DNA of 64,000 nucleotides from Cenococcum geophilum 1.58 (GCA_001692895.1 KV748181.1:1240001-1304000), one strand, 5' to 3'. Counted from the stretch's first letter, positions 22,735 to 33,140 are shown. Notes: generated by a model not told the origin, from the letters alone. Translations and numbers: made by a program.

Positions 22735-25700
22735 TTAGTAACACTAAACTAAAGTTAAATCCGTTCGCTTAACCCACTCTACAGCCCATAATTCGACTTA
22801 ATTTGTGTTAATAAGTTGTAATAGTGCCGTATAAGGCTTACCCTTTGTTATAACGTCCGTAGGATTGGTGTCTCTATTAATCTACTTGACTTTAGTAATC
22901 TGTCTCCGCTTATAAGCTTAGCGGAGGCATATTATATTGATTATTAAGCGTTTCTCTTGCGTAGTTCCTAGTTGGATAAGACAGTTGTATAAAGACTTTG
23001 AATCGGTACAGAGAATAAGTGGTAGGTTAACCTATAAGATCTTATCTAGCGTAGATTTGATTATAGCGCCTATATTAAAACCATGCGCCATACCGTATAA
23101 TTCTAAGGCTAATACACTTCTAGTGACTCTTTTGCACTTAGTTAAGGACCAATGGATAATATTTGCCTTGTTTAAGGCGCCTGCTAGTATAAGTATGTAG
23201 CTAATTTACGAAGATAGGTCCTTATTATTGGTAAAGGAAGCGTCCGTAAATACTAGGAGTTATAAGGTATTAATATCTAGCTTAACAAACTTTAAGCCTC
23301 TATTTGCGTTCTTAATCTACCAACTTAATTGCTTATTAAGACTCTTTATGTCGTCTTTAACTGGGTTAATTACCTAGGTAGCAAAGGATAGATTAAATAA
23401 GGCCTCTAGTTAATAAATAGACGCAATATATACACCTCTGGCACGTTGGGCGATATACTAGCCTTTTAGTGTTAAAGTATAAGTAGCTCCTTTTAAGCCA
23501 GTACTCGTGGCCAGTTTAGTGCTAATTAGGCTAAAGTTTTTATATTACTGCTCTTAAGTAAGGGTAATTCTATCCGGAATAAGTTAAATAAGGCCACTAT
23601 TAAATTTAAGGGGTATATTAACCGTAAGTTGCTTACGCTCCTTAGCTATAAACTTTGCCTTATATAGCTCGTTCTGCTCCGCCTCTATAAAGGTCTTATC
23701 TACTAAGAATAGGGTATTATTAGTCTGTAGGCCCATAATGCTAAAGGGTTTATTGCTTTAGAGAAGGTAAGGGTTATATATGGATTGGTCTATATGTAGC
23801 TACTATATATAATGCGAATGGTAGGTTTTAAACTAGTGGTTACTGGCTTCTGGTACTCCGTATAAAGGCTTTAGCACCTTTAAGACCGTATCCTTACCAA
23901 TTCCAAGTTTATTCTGTAGTTTATAAGGTAGGCGCACATAGAATTCACGATTTAGGTTTATAGTGGACTGTATATAGGCTTATAATATATCCCGTAGGTA
24001 GAGGCTGTATAGCCCTATAGCGGTTATATATAGGATAAGTCGCTAGCTAACTTACTAAATAGTTAGTGATTGAGTTAACACGAGCTCTTTCTCCTGGTCG
24101 TTATACGCCTATACGACTAGTTGAGACTTCTTAAAGGCCTTATTAGTACCTAGGTTCTTAATTTTATCTATAAAGCGTAAGTTAAAGAGTTATATACCTT
24201 AGGGTATATTTANNAGCTTNNTAATCTTAAATANTTCTTTNTTAAGTAGACCNGTAAGTTNCTTTTNCCNGGAGNCGCTAAATTAAGTAATATTATCTTA
24301 TAAGTAAGTTGTAATATCTGCTATAGCTATAAGCAGGGGGTACTTACGTGGGCAACCTCGGCCTCGTTTTAGTGCTAGTTAAGGGGCAGCTTCCTAAAAT
24401 GGAGGCGCAGGTTCGTTAATTCGCGTAGGTTTTACGTGCTCTACGGCGTTATAGATAGGAGGCTCCTCGGTTAGTTCTAATTATAGGTATAGTTTAATAA
24501 CCGTAGATCGGAAAGATATAGGTTTATTTAGTAACTTAACCGTATATATTTCTCCTTTAACTATAAGTAGGTTATATAGTCCGTCCTAGTGTCCAGCTTG
24601 GCCCATATTTCCTTCTCTCTATACTAGAACGGGTGAGTTTAGTAGTAGGTTATATACCGCGTTAGTTTTAGGTCCGTTACGCATATTTAGGGCGTCTACG
24701 ATTTAACGTTTAGCTTATAGTTTCTAAATTTCTACTATAACCTTCTTAATTGCGTTTGCTTGCTATATTACTAACGGTAATAGTGCATCTAATTTAACCA
24801 TTTAAGGGTATGCGCTGAATACTAATAGTATAGGGACTAATCCATCCGGGCTAGCGGTGTTATTAATAGCCTTAAACGCCATTTATAGTGCCATGTCTTT
24901 GTTAATATTAGGGATCTTAATGGTAATTATTTAATATGCGCGTTATAGTGGTCCATAGTATTATTTTACTATACTAATAGAGTTATAGGCTTCGACTGGA
25001 ATTCCTTTTATATTAATACCCATAGTACTTATATACTATTTAAATTCCTTACTAATAAAGTTCTTGCCCGCGTTATATATAACTAGATCTAGTAGTCCTA
25101 GATATATATTAATTTAGTATATCCGTAACACATCCCATATATATTTAGCGCTTATATTCTATAACTACCTACTAGCTTAAAAGCGTGTTCCTTTATTAAC
25201 TATATATAATAACGGGCTTCCGCTAATATATATAATATTAACAATAATATAGTAGTTAAAATTAATGTTATCCCGCAAGGTAAAGCGGAACCATCCTAGT
25301 AACTTCCTATACTTTTAGCAATAGTAATAGTACTTAGTAAGATGTTTAAGAGTCTTTTTGTTAGTATTATAGCCAGCTTAGTTTAGTACTTTTTACAGCC
25401 TTTTAACTAATAGGTGGCCAAACTAATGGTATAATCGTTATAGTTCCGTATCTATTAGGTAGTAAGGGTTCAAATTAAAGAATTCTAAAAGATAAGTTTA
25501 TAGAGAAGTGTTCCATATAAGAAAGGGGTGGCCGAACCGTTATACTACTGGCACTTCCTTAGTACGGGTAATAAGGATATTCTTAAGGTTATTATAGTAC
25601 ACCTATAGCTTATCCATATCTGCCAGGCAGAGTAGGAATAGTGTATTAGCTTAAACGATATAAAACTGTATCTTACCTATCGGACTGTTGATATATATAG

Positions 25701-27693
25701 TTCCGATTAAGGAAGCAGTACCTATTCTAAACTATACATTAACTTAGCCCTTTATTAAGGTGTCTAATTTTATAGATAAGTCCGCAGTTTATAGTGCCTA
25801 AAATTGTCTATAACCAGCCGTAGACTTTCTTAAAGCTCCTATATCTATTATAATGCCCATAAATACGGTTAAGGTGTATTATAATTTAGCGTTAGCACTA
25901 TATGCGAAAGGATTAGTGCTTAAAGCGGTTATAGCGGTTTCTGTTATATCTACCGCTGTTAGTAAATAGGTAAAGGCTTTATTGGCCAGCTCTATGCTTA
26001 TAAGGGTTGCTTTATCAGGTATAAGGTCTTTAAAGGTTATAAAGTAGGTAGTAGGAGGTTACTTTAGCTCTTCTAAACTAAGTTTAGATCTGATGTCTGT
26101 GATAAGCGTTTTAAAGATCTTATTGAAGTCCTCTAAATCCTCACTATTGTCTCCTTTGTAGTTAATAATATACTGCTTAAAGTGTTCTTTAAAGCGGTTG
26201 TTAAACCATCCTTTAGTTTAATTACTAAAGCGGCTTTTATATTCCTCCTTAGCCTTATTACGTTCCTCCTCTGTATATCTCTATAAATAGTAATCCTCTT
26301 TCTAGTAGATATAGCAACGTCCCTTAGATCTGCTGTTACTATTAAATTGTCCGTATATTTGGTTACGGCTAAGATTTTAGTCATTTTAGTCGCGATTTCG
26401 GTTATAGTAGCGGCGATCCGTAAAGAAGGTAGTATATACTTCTTGGCTAGGGTATTCCTTCTCCTATATAACAATTAAAGACTGCAATTTGTTAATTAAC
26501 TAAGACAAGTCTTCTCTAGGGTTTAAGACGGCAATTTTACAGGTAGGAACTCCCTAGTAAGCTATAACTAGTTTATTAGTAAGAAATAGTAGTATTTAAA
26601 ATTTAGGGTTAATTCCATGCTGCTGCTTATATAGCTTATTAATTAGTAGCTAAAGATACTAGTATATAGGCTTGTCGGTATTCGCGTCAATAATACCTTA
26701 TAGTATAATTACGTTCCATTCCGTGAGGTTCTTTCTATAAAACTTAGGTCCTTTAAAGAAGTTCCATATATAGGTGCATGCTTCTGGGTATATTCTGGCT
26801 AAAAGGGTACGGTTATAGTAATAATCTTATGCGAGTCCCTTTAGCATAATAGGGAATGCAATTATATAATCATCTGGTTGTAGGCCAGCTCTTCTATAGA
26901 TGTCTTTAAAGATAGTTAATTTAAAATTAAAGCTTTTGCTAACTCCATTGTATTTTTAGCTGTCTATATACATCTTTGCCACTATAGTAGCCTCTTTACT
27001 ATATAAGGCTGTTCCTCCTACTCCCGGGTCTAGTTACTGCTGTAGGGTAGATTGTAATAGGGTATACTACTATTAGCCAGGTTGCTAAGGGTTATGCTGA
27101 AGGTAATACTACTATTGGGTAGTAGTTAGCGCAGTTTGCCGAGGTATAGGTGTTATAGGGGTAGGTGTTATAGGGGTAGGTATCTGTGTTCTAGGCGGTG
27201 TTAAAGCTATAGCTGTAGGCTGAGCTAATTCTAGGCTAGTAGCTGAACCTATAGCTAGACTGTCGCGGGTGGGATTAAGTTAATCTTATAAGCTTTTAGT
27301 GTTTAGCGGTCCCTTTATCTCATTAATAGCTGCTATAAGGTCCTCGTTTGTTTATTCGCGTTATTCTTCTTCTTAAATAATATTAAATAATACATTAGAG
27401 AGGGTAATTCTGGTATTATACTTGGTAACACACACTCCTCTTTTAAGTAGGTGTTTTTGCAGCTTAGCTCTAGTATCCAAACGCATCTTTTGAAAGTCTT
27501 CTAGGGTAAACTCCTTAAATTCTTCTTAAAATATAGTCTATAGGGTATTGTCTAAGAAGTCCTCCTTCTTGTATATATAAATCTTTATTTCCACAAACTC
27601 CGCTAGTTCGTCCTTTATAGTCTCACCCAAATTAATTCCGCTACTATATTTCCTAACCTTTATAGCCTATTCTTATTTCTCCGCTAATGCCAT
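22735..27693 (-). pseudogene. Copia I Gag-pol polyprotein
   Basis: The ATG at 27693-27691 (MALAEK) follows an AT-rich leader and opens a Gag resembling F's (EDFQKMRLDTRAKLQKHLLKRG). Gag continues with a Thr/Pro linker near 27120-27200 and LTEWN. The zinc knuckle near 26300 reads CYICQKEDYYL. Protease is near 25840 (DIGASKKSTAGYRQF; Thr to Ile). Integrase spans about 24900-25500 (GSPLLYIVN, AGKNFISKEF, SIGIVK). RT includes LYGVPEASNHWFKTY and YNPYLLQSNKPF at about 23700-23890. RNase H ends near 22740 (TDSKSLYDCLVKLGTTQEKR). Fewer stops than in F suggest it is younger or was hit by fewer RIP rounds. Several n bases lie at 24213-24275. Confidence 0.88.
24213..24275. other. Cluster of ambiguous bases in copia I
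   Basis: Scattered single n positions lie in the region between integrase and RT of element I. They are probably low-quality consensus bases. They prevent a reliable reading of about 20 codons. Confidence 0.95.
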
Positions 27694-27720
27694 AGTTATA
27701 GGTATAAGGGTAGGTGTAAG

Positions 27721-27756
27721 AGTTGAGGTTAGAGTTAAGGTTAGGGTTAAGGGTTG
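27721..27756 (+). repeat. Degenerate telomere-like tract in copia I leader
   Basis: On the plus strand the leader just upstream of the copia I ATG contains GGTTAG, AGTTAAG and GTTAGGGTTAAGGG in tandem, with spacing near the fungal telomere unit TTAGGG. Only two or three units approach the canonical sequence. It may be chance, or a captured or evolved telomere-like stretch. Confidence 0.45.
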
Positions 27757-27911
27757 TGTATACGTTCTCTACAGCCGTTGGGCCTATAAAGTGTTCTTAG
27801 CAAGACTGCTATTCTCTTAGCGATCTGTTATATTAGCTATAAGGCCAGTACAAATTCTCTTAAGCTTAAGGGAGGTCGTAATCTTCTCTAAGTAAAGATA
27901 TAATTCTCTAG

Positions 27912-28053
27912 GCGATCTAATGCGTTAGCAGTTAAGCTAATACGTGGTCTCGAGCTTTGAGGGTAATATAGCTTTCTCCTTTAACTAAAATAGGGCGATA
28001 ACTTTGCGATTTAACGCGTTAGCAGTTAAGCTAATGCGTGGTTTTAAGCTTTG
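27912..28053. repeat. 48-bp duplicated leader motif in copia I
   Basis: Two copies (27912-27959 and 28006-28053) lie between the 5' LTR and gag. Each contains GCGTTAGCAGTTAAGCTAA followed by RCGTGGT. Within each copy TTAGC and GCTAA can pair as a small stem. Differences are all transitions. It could be part of a packaging or primer-binding region, but that is inference. Confidence 0.85.
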
Positions 28054-28091
28054 TTATTGCGTATTTCCTAATCTATACGTCTACTGATTAG

Positions 28092-28267
28092 TGTTAGTAT
28101 ATATGCTTTAATTAACGTGCACAAATATCACTATATTGCGATACGTATGCGGTGTTGGTTATTAGATGATTGCTTATTTTCTAATGCAGTGTTAATAGTA
28201 TATATACGCGTCTCGCGTAGATCACGTGCTCTATACACGTGATATAAATATACATACCAACACTTAC
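28092..28267 (-). repeat. Truncated 5' LTR of copia I
   Basis: It matches 22341-22515 with only transitions, then diverges abruptly at 28268 after ACCAACACT. The missing part is the U3 end, about 120 bp. Copia I's leader and gag lie to its left. The junction with the Tad-like element's AT-rich tail suggests that insertion or a deletion removed the rest. Confidence 0.85.
28205..28243. promoter_or_regulatory. Paired hairpins with E-box in copia I LTR
   Basis: TACGCG-TCT-CGCGTA at 28205-28219 is followed immediately by ATCACGTG and CACGTGAT at 28221-28243 around a 7-base loop. Both arms of the second hairpin hold CACGTG. A TATA-like run follows. The other LTR copy (22454-22492) keeps the first hairpin exactly and the second with one transition. 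This could be the core of the LTR promoter. Confidence 0.6.
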
Positions 28268-28329
28268 CAACTATAATATTTAATTTATTATAGGCCAGAA
28301 ATTTAACCTTTTTATATATATATATATAT

Positions 28330-28440
28330 TTTTTATATCCGTTTATATTATACTACGTATAATACTGCGTATGCAGCCTCTAGGCTATAGCGCTATAGTT
28401 CTATATACATAAATCCTTTCTAGGCAGCTTAATATGTACT
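28330..28440 (-). repeat. 3' region of the Tad-like element, copy 1
   Basis: It contains TACTAGTACATATTAAGCTG, the GCGCTATAGCCTAGAGGCTG stretch and TACGCAGTATTATACGTAG on the minus strand. The same sequence on the plus strand occurs at 33490-33635, apart from transitions and the tail. This marks a shared 3' end rather than a terminal inverted repeat of one element. Confidence 0.8.
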
Positions 28441-28463
28441 AGTAGCTATATCCTCCTAGTTTA

Positions 28464-28486
28464 TAAACCCCTAGACTAGGGGTTTA
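28464..28486. other. Perfect 11-bp-arm palindrome
   Basis: TAAACCCCTAG, one A, then CTAGGGGTTTA form a perfect inverted repeat in the 3' region of the Tad-like element. The arms are unusually GC-containing for this area and untouched by RIP. It is absent at the corresponding place upstream of the second 3' copy at 33490. Confidence 0.9.
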
Positions 28487-28671
28487 CAGATTCCTAGTAA
28501 AATACTAAGTTACTACAACTATTTGGTAATAAGAGAATAGTAGAAAAACCATAAGAAATCCTAACACCTCTCCCTATCCTTTTACAATTTTTTCCTATCC
28601 TTTTGCTCTCTATGGTCTTTTTATAAGAGCCTAGTAGAAGTTGCCTCCTTCTAAAATCCTATTTGTTTTTT

Positions 28672-30114
28672 CTATTCTTCTATATCTTCTACACTAGTAT
28701 AGTGTACTAATTTAGCTGCTTTAAGAGTCTCGCAGTCCTTACTATCCGCAAAGTGTTTTTCTTTACAATTAATGCAAAGAGGGGTAGTATGCTTGTAAGG
28801 TCTACCGGATATTAAACAGGTAAAACAGCAGTGGTCTTTAGATAGATATGCAGCCGCATAAAATCTACAGGCCCTATTAGAGCATCTGTCTCCTATATAG
28901 CCGAATTTTTGGCAGCTAGTACACTGCGTAGTAGTAGAGACTTTTAGGTGTTTTACTACCTTAACAGCTGCACCTGCAATTAGAATCTCTTTTTGCTTAA
29001 GGATTTCTTGTCTTTTCTCTTTATTCTCTATAGTAAAGACTATAGAGCCAAATCGAGTTTCTGGATTATATCTTTTTTCCCTAGATAAGATCTATCTAGG
29101 TAGACCTTGTATCCCTATAGGATTAAAGGTCTCAATTTCTTCTTTTAGAAGCTTAGAGCCTCCCTCTCCTAGAAAAGGTAGAGTAGGAACCCTATAGGCT
29201 ATAACTTAAACCCATGGTTCTAGTTTTTGTTCTCTTTAAAAGGTAAAGCAGTTTTGCCAGATCTCCTTGTATTTAACTAGGAAATCTACATTATACTCTT
29301 CTGTAGTAGTAAGGAGAATATTTTGTTTTCCTTTAGTTCTAGCTATGGACGCTAGAACTGGCTTTTCTACTTACAGTTTTAATGCAAATAGTTAATTAAC
29401 TTTATTTTGTATAGAGAAGGTATCTAGAGGTTGGTCCTTTTCGTCCGTAATTAGGACTAACTTCCTTTCTTATAGCTGCTTTTTCTTACTTCTAGTAGAG
29501 GTAGAACTCCTACTAAAAGATAAAGGGGTAGAAGATGGTAATAAGGAGGGTAAAGAGGACGAAGAAGGGAGGCCCCTTTTTAGTCTCTCTGCGTAAGTTT
29601 CCTTTATAGGGGCTACCTCCTTACGGAGAGCTCTTACTTCTTCTATTAGTCCATTTAGGACATCTTTTGTCTTTTCTTTTTCTTCTTTTTCTTTTACAAA
29701 GGGGTTTTCTCTTATTAGGATACTTTGTGTATAGTCCACTAGCTATCTAATTTGTTCTTTTTTTTCTTCTCCTTTTAGCTTATTATAGGCCTGGATTAGG
29801 CTTTTTAAAGCCTTAAGTAGAAGTTATCCTGGAGAAAGGGAAGAGGGAGGTATACTAGATATACTAGCTAGATATTCTTCTAGAGAAAGGGAAGAAAGAG
29901 GTATACTAGGCATATCAGCCGTAGTAGTTATTAGTTTTATTGTCTTTTTTATAGGTTTTTGGTTTTCTTTTTTAGGAGAAGACTAAGGATATCCTCTTTT
30001 TTCTCCTATCCTAAACAGGCCAGGAGAAGGAGAAGGGGGAGGGAGGGTAGATATAGACTCTTTATCGCTTATTTCTATAGGAGGTTTCTTTTTAGGCCTA
30101 CTAGGCCTTGGCAT
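28672..30114 (-). pseudogene. ORF1 (Gag-like, triple zinc knuckle) of a Tad-like LINE
   Basis: The start ATG at 30114 (MPRPSRPKKKPPIEISDKES) and the terminal stop at 28674-28672 are in one frame over 480 codons with no indel. About nine in-frame stops are all explained by Trp/Gln to stop. A charged coiled-coil-like segment (KEKEEKEKTKDVLNGLIEEV) and a Ser-rich part lie at 29470-29739. The C-terminus (28733-28927) has three knuckles: CTSCQKFGYIGDRC (His to Tyr), CRFYAAAYLSKDHC (Cys and His to Tyr) and CINCKEKHFADSKDC (intact). ORF1 proteins of this type bind element RNA. The fold and zinc pattern fit the Tad/I group. ORF2 is missing. Confidence 0.85.
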
Positions 30115-30299
30115 TTTATAGGGGGAGTTTACTAGTTTCTACTATCCTTATACCCTTTTTCCTTACTAATCCTACTAGAGGATTTCTAGGGAGATTAGGT
30201 TTAAAGGTAGTAGTAATACTAGACCCCTAGTATTGGTGGTGGTAGTAGTGGTAGTAGTTTTAGTATTCCTGTCCGTGCCTCGCTTATAAGCTAGGACCA

Positions 30300-30510
30300 C
30301 CCCTAAGAAGAATTTTCTGTTGGGGGAAAGGGGGTAAAACGACAATTAAATCCACCTATAGCTCGCTAGGCAGTAGGAATTGGGTCTTGAAAGTTGGAAA
30401 ATCGATTGTTTTTGGTGGTAAGATGGGTATGCATAAGTTTTGAAGTGCGGCGCTACCTTTTGGTAAGGTTGCATGTGTGGTGAAAGTTTGAAATTTAACC
30501 TTAAAGATAA
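30300..30510 (-). promoter_or_regulatory. Un-RIPed 5' leader of the Tad-like element
   Basis: This stretch keeps many CpA and TpG steps (GGTTGCATGTGTGGTGAAAG, GGTAAGATGGGTATGCATAA), unlike everything around it. It lies upstream of ORF1 on the minus strand and ends in a run CCCCCTTTCCCCCAACAG. Non-LTR elements carry an internal promoter in this region; no specific motif is assigned. Confidence 0.5.
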
Positions 30511-30662
30511 GCGAAAGGCAGACTTTTAGGATATATTAGATATATTATAGACGAAACCTTTATATAACCTACCCGCATTAGAACACCTTAATAGTAGTAC
30601 TATACCGTTGGATTTTGCTATTAGGTATTAGTAACTAAGCAACCTTAAATCTTCCCCTTATT

Positions 30663-30840
30663 GCCTGGCCCTAAGCCTTATTATATTATTGAGCCTTATT
30701 ATATTATTAAGTCTTATTACGTTGCTAAGCCTTATTAGCCTTATTATATTATTAAGTCTTATTACATTACTAAGTCTTATTGCATCGCCGTTAAGCCTTA
30801 TTACGTTATCGAGCCCTATTATATCGCCGCCGAGCCTCCT
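30663..30840. repeat. 18-bp minisatellite (AAGCCTTATTATATTATT)
   Basis: About nine imperfect units of 18 bp, with 17-bp and 21-bp variants, have cores GAGCCTTATT or AAGTCTTATT. On the minus strand the repeat reads as N-V-I-R-L, giving an open frame at 30658-30855, but this is a product of the repeat and not evidence for a protein. Confidence 0.85.
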
Positions 30841-30911
30841 AGCCAGATTAGGCAATTAGATGTTGCGTATTTAACTTTTAGGCGTAGTGGGTTTAATTCC
30901 CACTTATCGCA
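30831..30911 (+). other. tRNA-like remnant (A-box and B-box like)
   Basis: TAGCCAGATTAGG (30840-30852) resembles a tRNA A box. GTGGGTTTAATTCCCAC (30887-30903) forms a perfect 5-bp T-stem with a 7-base loop, TTTAATT, which is TTCGATT after two RIP-type changes. It is followed by TTATCGCA, like a tRNA 3' acceptor strand. The 5' acceptor partner (GCGATAA) is not present and the anticodon arm is not convincing, so this is at best a tRNA pseudogene or the head of a tRNA-derived SINE. Confidence 0.4.
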
Positions 30912-31880
30912 TATTAAAAATATTAAAAAAGAAGGTTGTTTCCTATTAAATTAGGCGTTAGTAAGGCTCTAAATTAAGCTTATATTTTTATACGTGTTCC
31001 GCAACGCCTAAAGTTATATATTTAACAAAATCTTAGCACTATATACTAAGTATATCGGCTCTTCCATATTAAGTTTTAATTACGTTAGGCTAGCTCCAAA
31101 TTATAGTAAGAGGTAAAACGTACCATACTACTACGCTATAAGGACTTTAGAATGTAATCTTATAAATTTAACTAAATTATAACCCCTTCCTAAACCTTAC
31201 GATTAAACTAAGTCCTTAGAAAGAGATCCCTACATTAAATCTTAGGGAACGTTTAGTTGCAACTTTAGATTAAATCTAAAGGCCCTAGAATATATCTAAG
31301 CTAAAGCTTAAATCTAATTCTAACGTGATTGTTTAGTTAATTTAGCGACTTTCTAATTTAAAAGCTTCTCTAGATTGGCAAGCGCGTTAAATTCGCAAGC
31401 TATACCGTATATAGAATCTAAATTTATAAATATAGGGTATCTCTATTACTATAGTGGCTATTATAGCAACGGGGGCGCTATATTTTAGTAAGTAGTTAAT
31501 TTACTATATCTCTACCACTATAGTGGCGAGGCATCTTAAGTTTAACACTACGCTAAGCATTACGACTTTTCTATAGTGACTAAGCAACCCTAAATTAAAG
31601 CAATTATAAAACTTACTATGCTACTACGCCGTAAAGGCCCTTAGTTATAGTTTTATAAATTTAATTAAAATATAAACACCTTCCTAAATCTTATAATTAA
31701 ATATTTCTACGTGCAATACTATACCAAGGATTATAATATAGATTACTTAAATATGGCTTTACTACGATACAATGGCTTTACGCCAATTAATTAATCTATA
31801 GGAGATTTAGGTAGTAAAATTACTACTAAGAGTTACTGCTCGGATTCTAGCCGATAAATACTTATAATCATAATCTTAGC
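30912..31880. other. AT-rich region with dispersed direct repeats
   Basis: I found no gene. A stretch at about 31115-31210 recurs at about 31605-31705, sharing TACTACGC, TTATAAATTTAA and CCTTCCTAAA-type segments. ACTAAGCAACC occurs near 30630 and 31590. A near-palindrome CTTTAGATTAAATCTAAAG lies near 31285. These may be remnants of a small DNA transposon or of the same minisatellite locus, but no termini are clear. Confidence 0.5.
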
Positions 31881-31907
31881 AAATAGTAAAAAGTATATAG
31901 CAGTACT

Positions 31908-32190
31908 AAGACAATAGTAGGACAATATAAGATAATAACAGGATAATATAATATAATGGTAGGACAATGGTAGGATAATATAACATAATAGTAGGATAAT
32001 GACAGGACAATATAATACAATAGTAGGGCGATAATAGGATAATATAACACAATAGCAGGACAATAGCAGGACAATATAATATAATAGTAGGATAATGTAA
32101 TATAATAGTAAGACAATATAGGACAATATAGGACAATATAACACAATAGTAGGACAATAGCAGGACAATATAAGATAATATAAAAAAATA
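31908..32190. repeat. AT-rich minisatellite (TAGGACAATATAAYA-type)
   Basis: Many imperfect units with the core RGGACAATA alternate with TAATATAA, in 10-17 bp steps. The repeat has no stop in any minus-strand frame, so three overlapping open frames (31833-32246) appear. The encoded Tyr/Ile/Leu/Cys-rich strings are repeat translations, not proteins. Confidence 0.92.
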
Positions 32191-32379
32191 AAATACAAGA
32201 TATAAAAAGAGGGAGCCCTAACGCTTTTTCTTCTTCTTACTCCCACGGCCCTGGCGCCTAATGCAGTGTAATATCGTCTATTTGTATAAGCGATAGTATT
32301 AAAACGGTTAGAAGTACTAGGAAAATTTATAAAGTATATATTACTTTAAGTAATATACCTAAATAACTAGTTTAGCGCA

Positions 32380-33140
32380 TGGTTTATATAACATATAATA
32401 ATAATAGGGGGATCTCCTATTATTATATTGCTAAGTAACGCCTTTGAAGCTACATTTTTCTAGTACTTAAAGGTCTTTAGATTATTACAAAACGCTTTAT
32501 AAGAACTTATTTTAGTATAGTAGCTTAAGATTTATTAAGCCCTATAGTAGTTATATCTAACCAGTCTTTAAGAATATAAATATTTTTAAATAAGGAAGCA
32601 TCCTTAATAGTTATAATTAAACTAAGATCTGTATAAGGCTTATTTATAACGTATTATGGTGCTTTAATATTTTATTAAACTTAAACAAGGTATTCTAATA
32701 ACGGGAATCTATTAATAGTTAGATATCTTCTTATTTAGAAAATATTACACACTTACGGCTCTCTTATTAGCTTTTATAATGCCAATATAGTATAATAACT
32801 AACTTCGTAAAATCTAGTTCGTTTTTTAACTATCATCCATAATACGGATAAGTTAATTTTAATATCTTTAGGTCTTAAAGAATAAGTTAACCTCTAGGGG
32901 ATTCTATTCTAATACGACTAATAGTCTTACCGCCACTGTCACGAGTATACATTTTATTTAAAAATTGTTAGTCTTAGGAGTTAAAGCAACTAAAGACCTA
33001 GTAACTAGTCTTTTTAACTAATCCTAATAGATTATCTTCCCTACTCTTCTAAGTGAGAACGCCACGTAGATTACTAGCCCTTAAGGTAAAAATATTACTA
33101 AGCTAGTATGGACCTTGCAGATATTAGGGGATAACTACTT
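32380..33140 (-). pseudogene. Unidentified degraded coding fragment
   Basis: Read leftward, a stretch near 32930 translates MYTRDSGGKTISRIRIESP followed by LILxDLKILKLTYPYYG with few stops. This looks like real old coding sequence. There is a faint similarity in style to the N-terminal region of fungal AAA ATPases (IESP...LRDILK...YP), too weak to assign. The remainder to 32400 has scattered stops. The boundaries are guesses. Confidence 0.35.

Larger units (their letters stand above)
22341..28267 (-). mobile_element. Ty1/copia element I (5' LTR truncated)
   Basis: This minus-strand copia element is related to F. The 3' LTR is at 22341-22638 and a truncated 5' LTR at 28092-28267, sharing about 165 bp. 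The 5' LTR stops at 28267, where sequence from the Tad-like element begins, so its U3 part is missing. The polyprotein between them has the same domain order and many of the same motifs as F. The flanking 5-bp duplication cannot be tested because one end is lost. Confidence 0.88.
28268..30510 (-). mobile_element. Tad-like non-LTR element with ORF1 only
   Basis: It is read on the minus strand. An un-RIPed 5' region (about 30300-30510) leads into ORF1 (30114-28672). A roughly 400-bp 3' region follows, ending in an A/T-rich tail (ATATATAT then AAAAA complement) near 28300. There is no endonuclease or reverse transcriptase ORF2 between ORF1 and the tail. It is therefore a deletion derivative or a non-autonomous form. 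A second, inverted copy of the 3' region lies at 33490-33635. RIP damage is light compared with the LTR elements. The 5' end is approximate. Confidence 0.75.

Noticed and set aside
26133-26474. 113-codon minus-strand frame, Arg/Lys-rich
   Set aside because: It is a shadow of copia I Gag: the true frame, with CYICQKED and FNNRFKEHFKQYI, is offset and matches copia F.
30658-30855. Asn/Ile/Arg/Leu repeat protein on the minus strand
   Set aside because: It is the translation of an 18-bp minisatellite; units also vary by 17 and 21 bp, which argues against protein-level constraint.
30840-30911. A functional tRNA gene
   Set aside because: The acceptor stem has no 5' partner and the anticodon arm does not fold, so only a remnant or SINE head is plausible.
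31833-32246. Tyr/Leu/Ile/Cys-rich protein of up to 137 codons
   Set aside because: The AT-rich minisatellite is open in all three minus frames, so openness carries no coding information.
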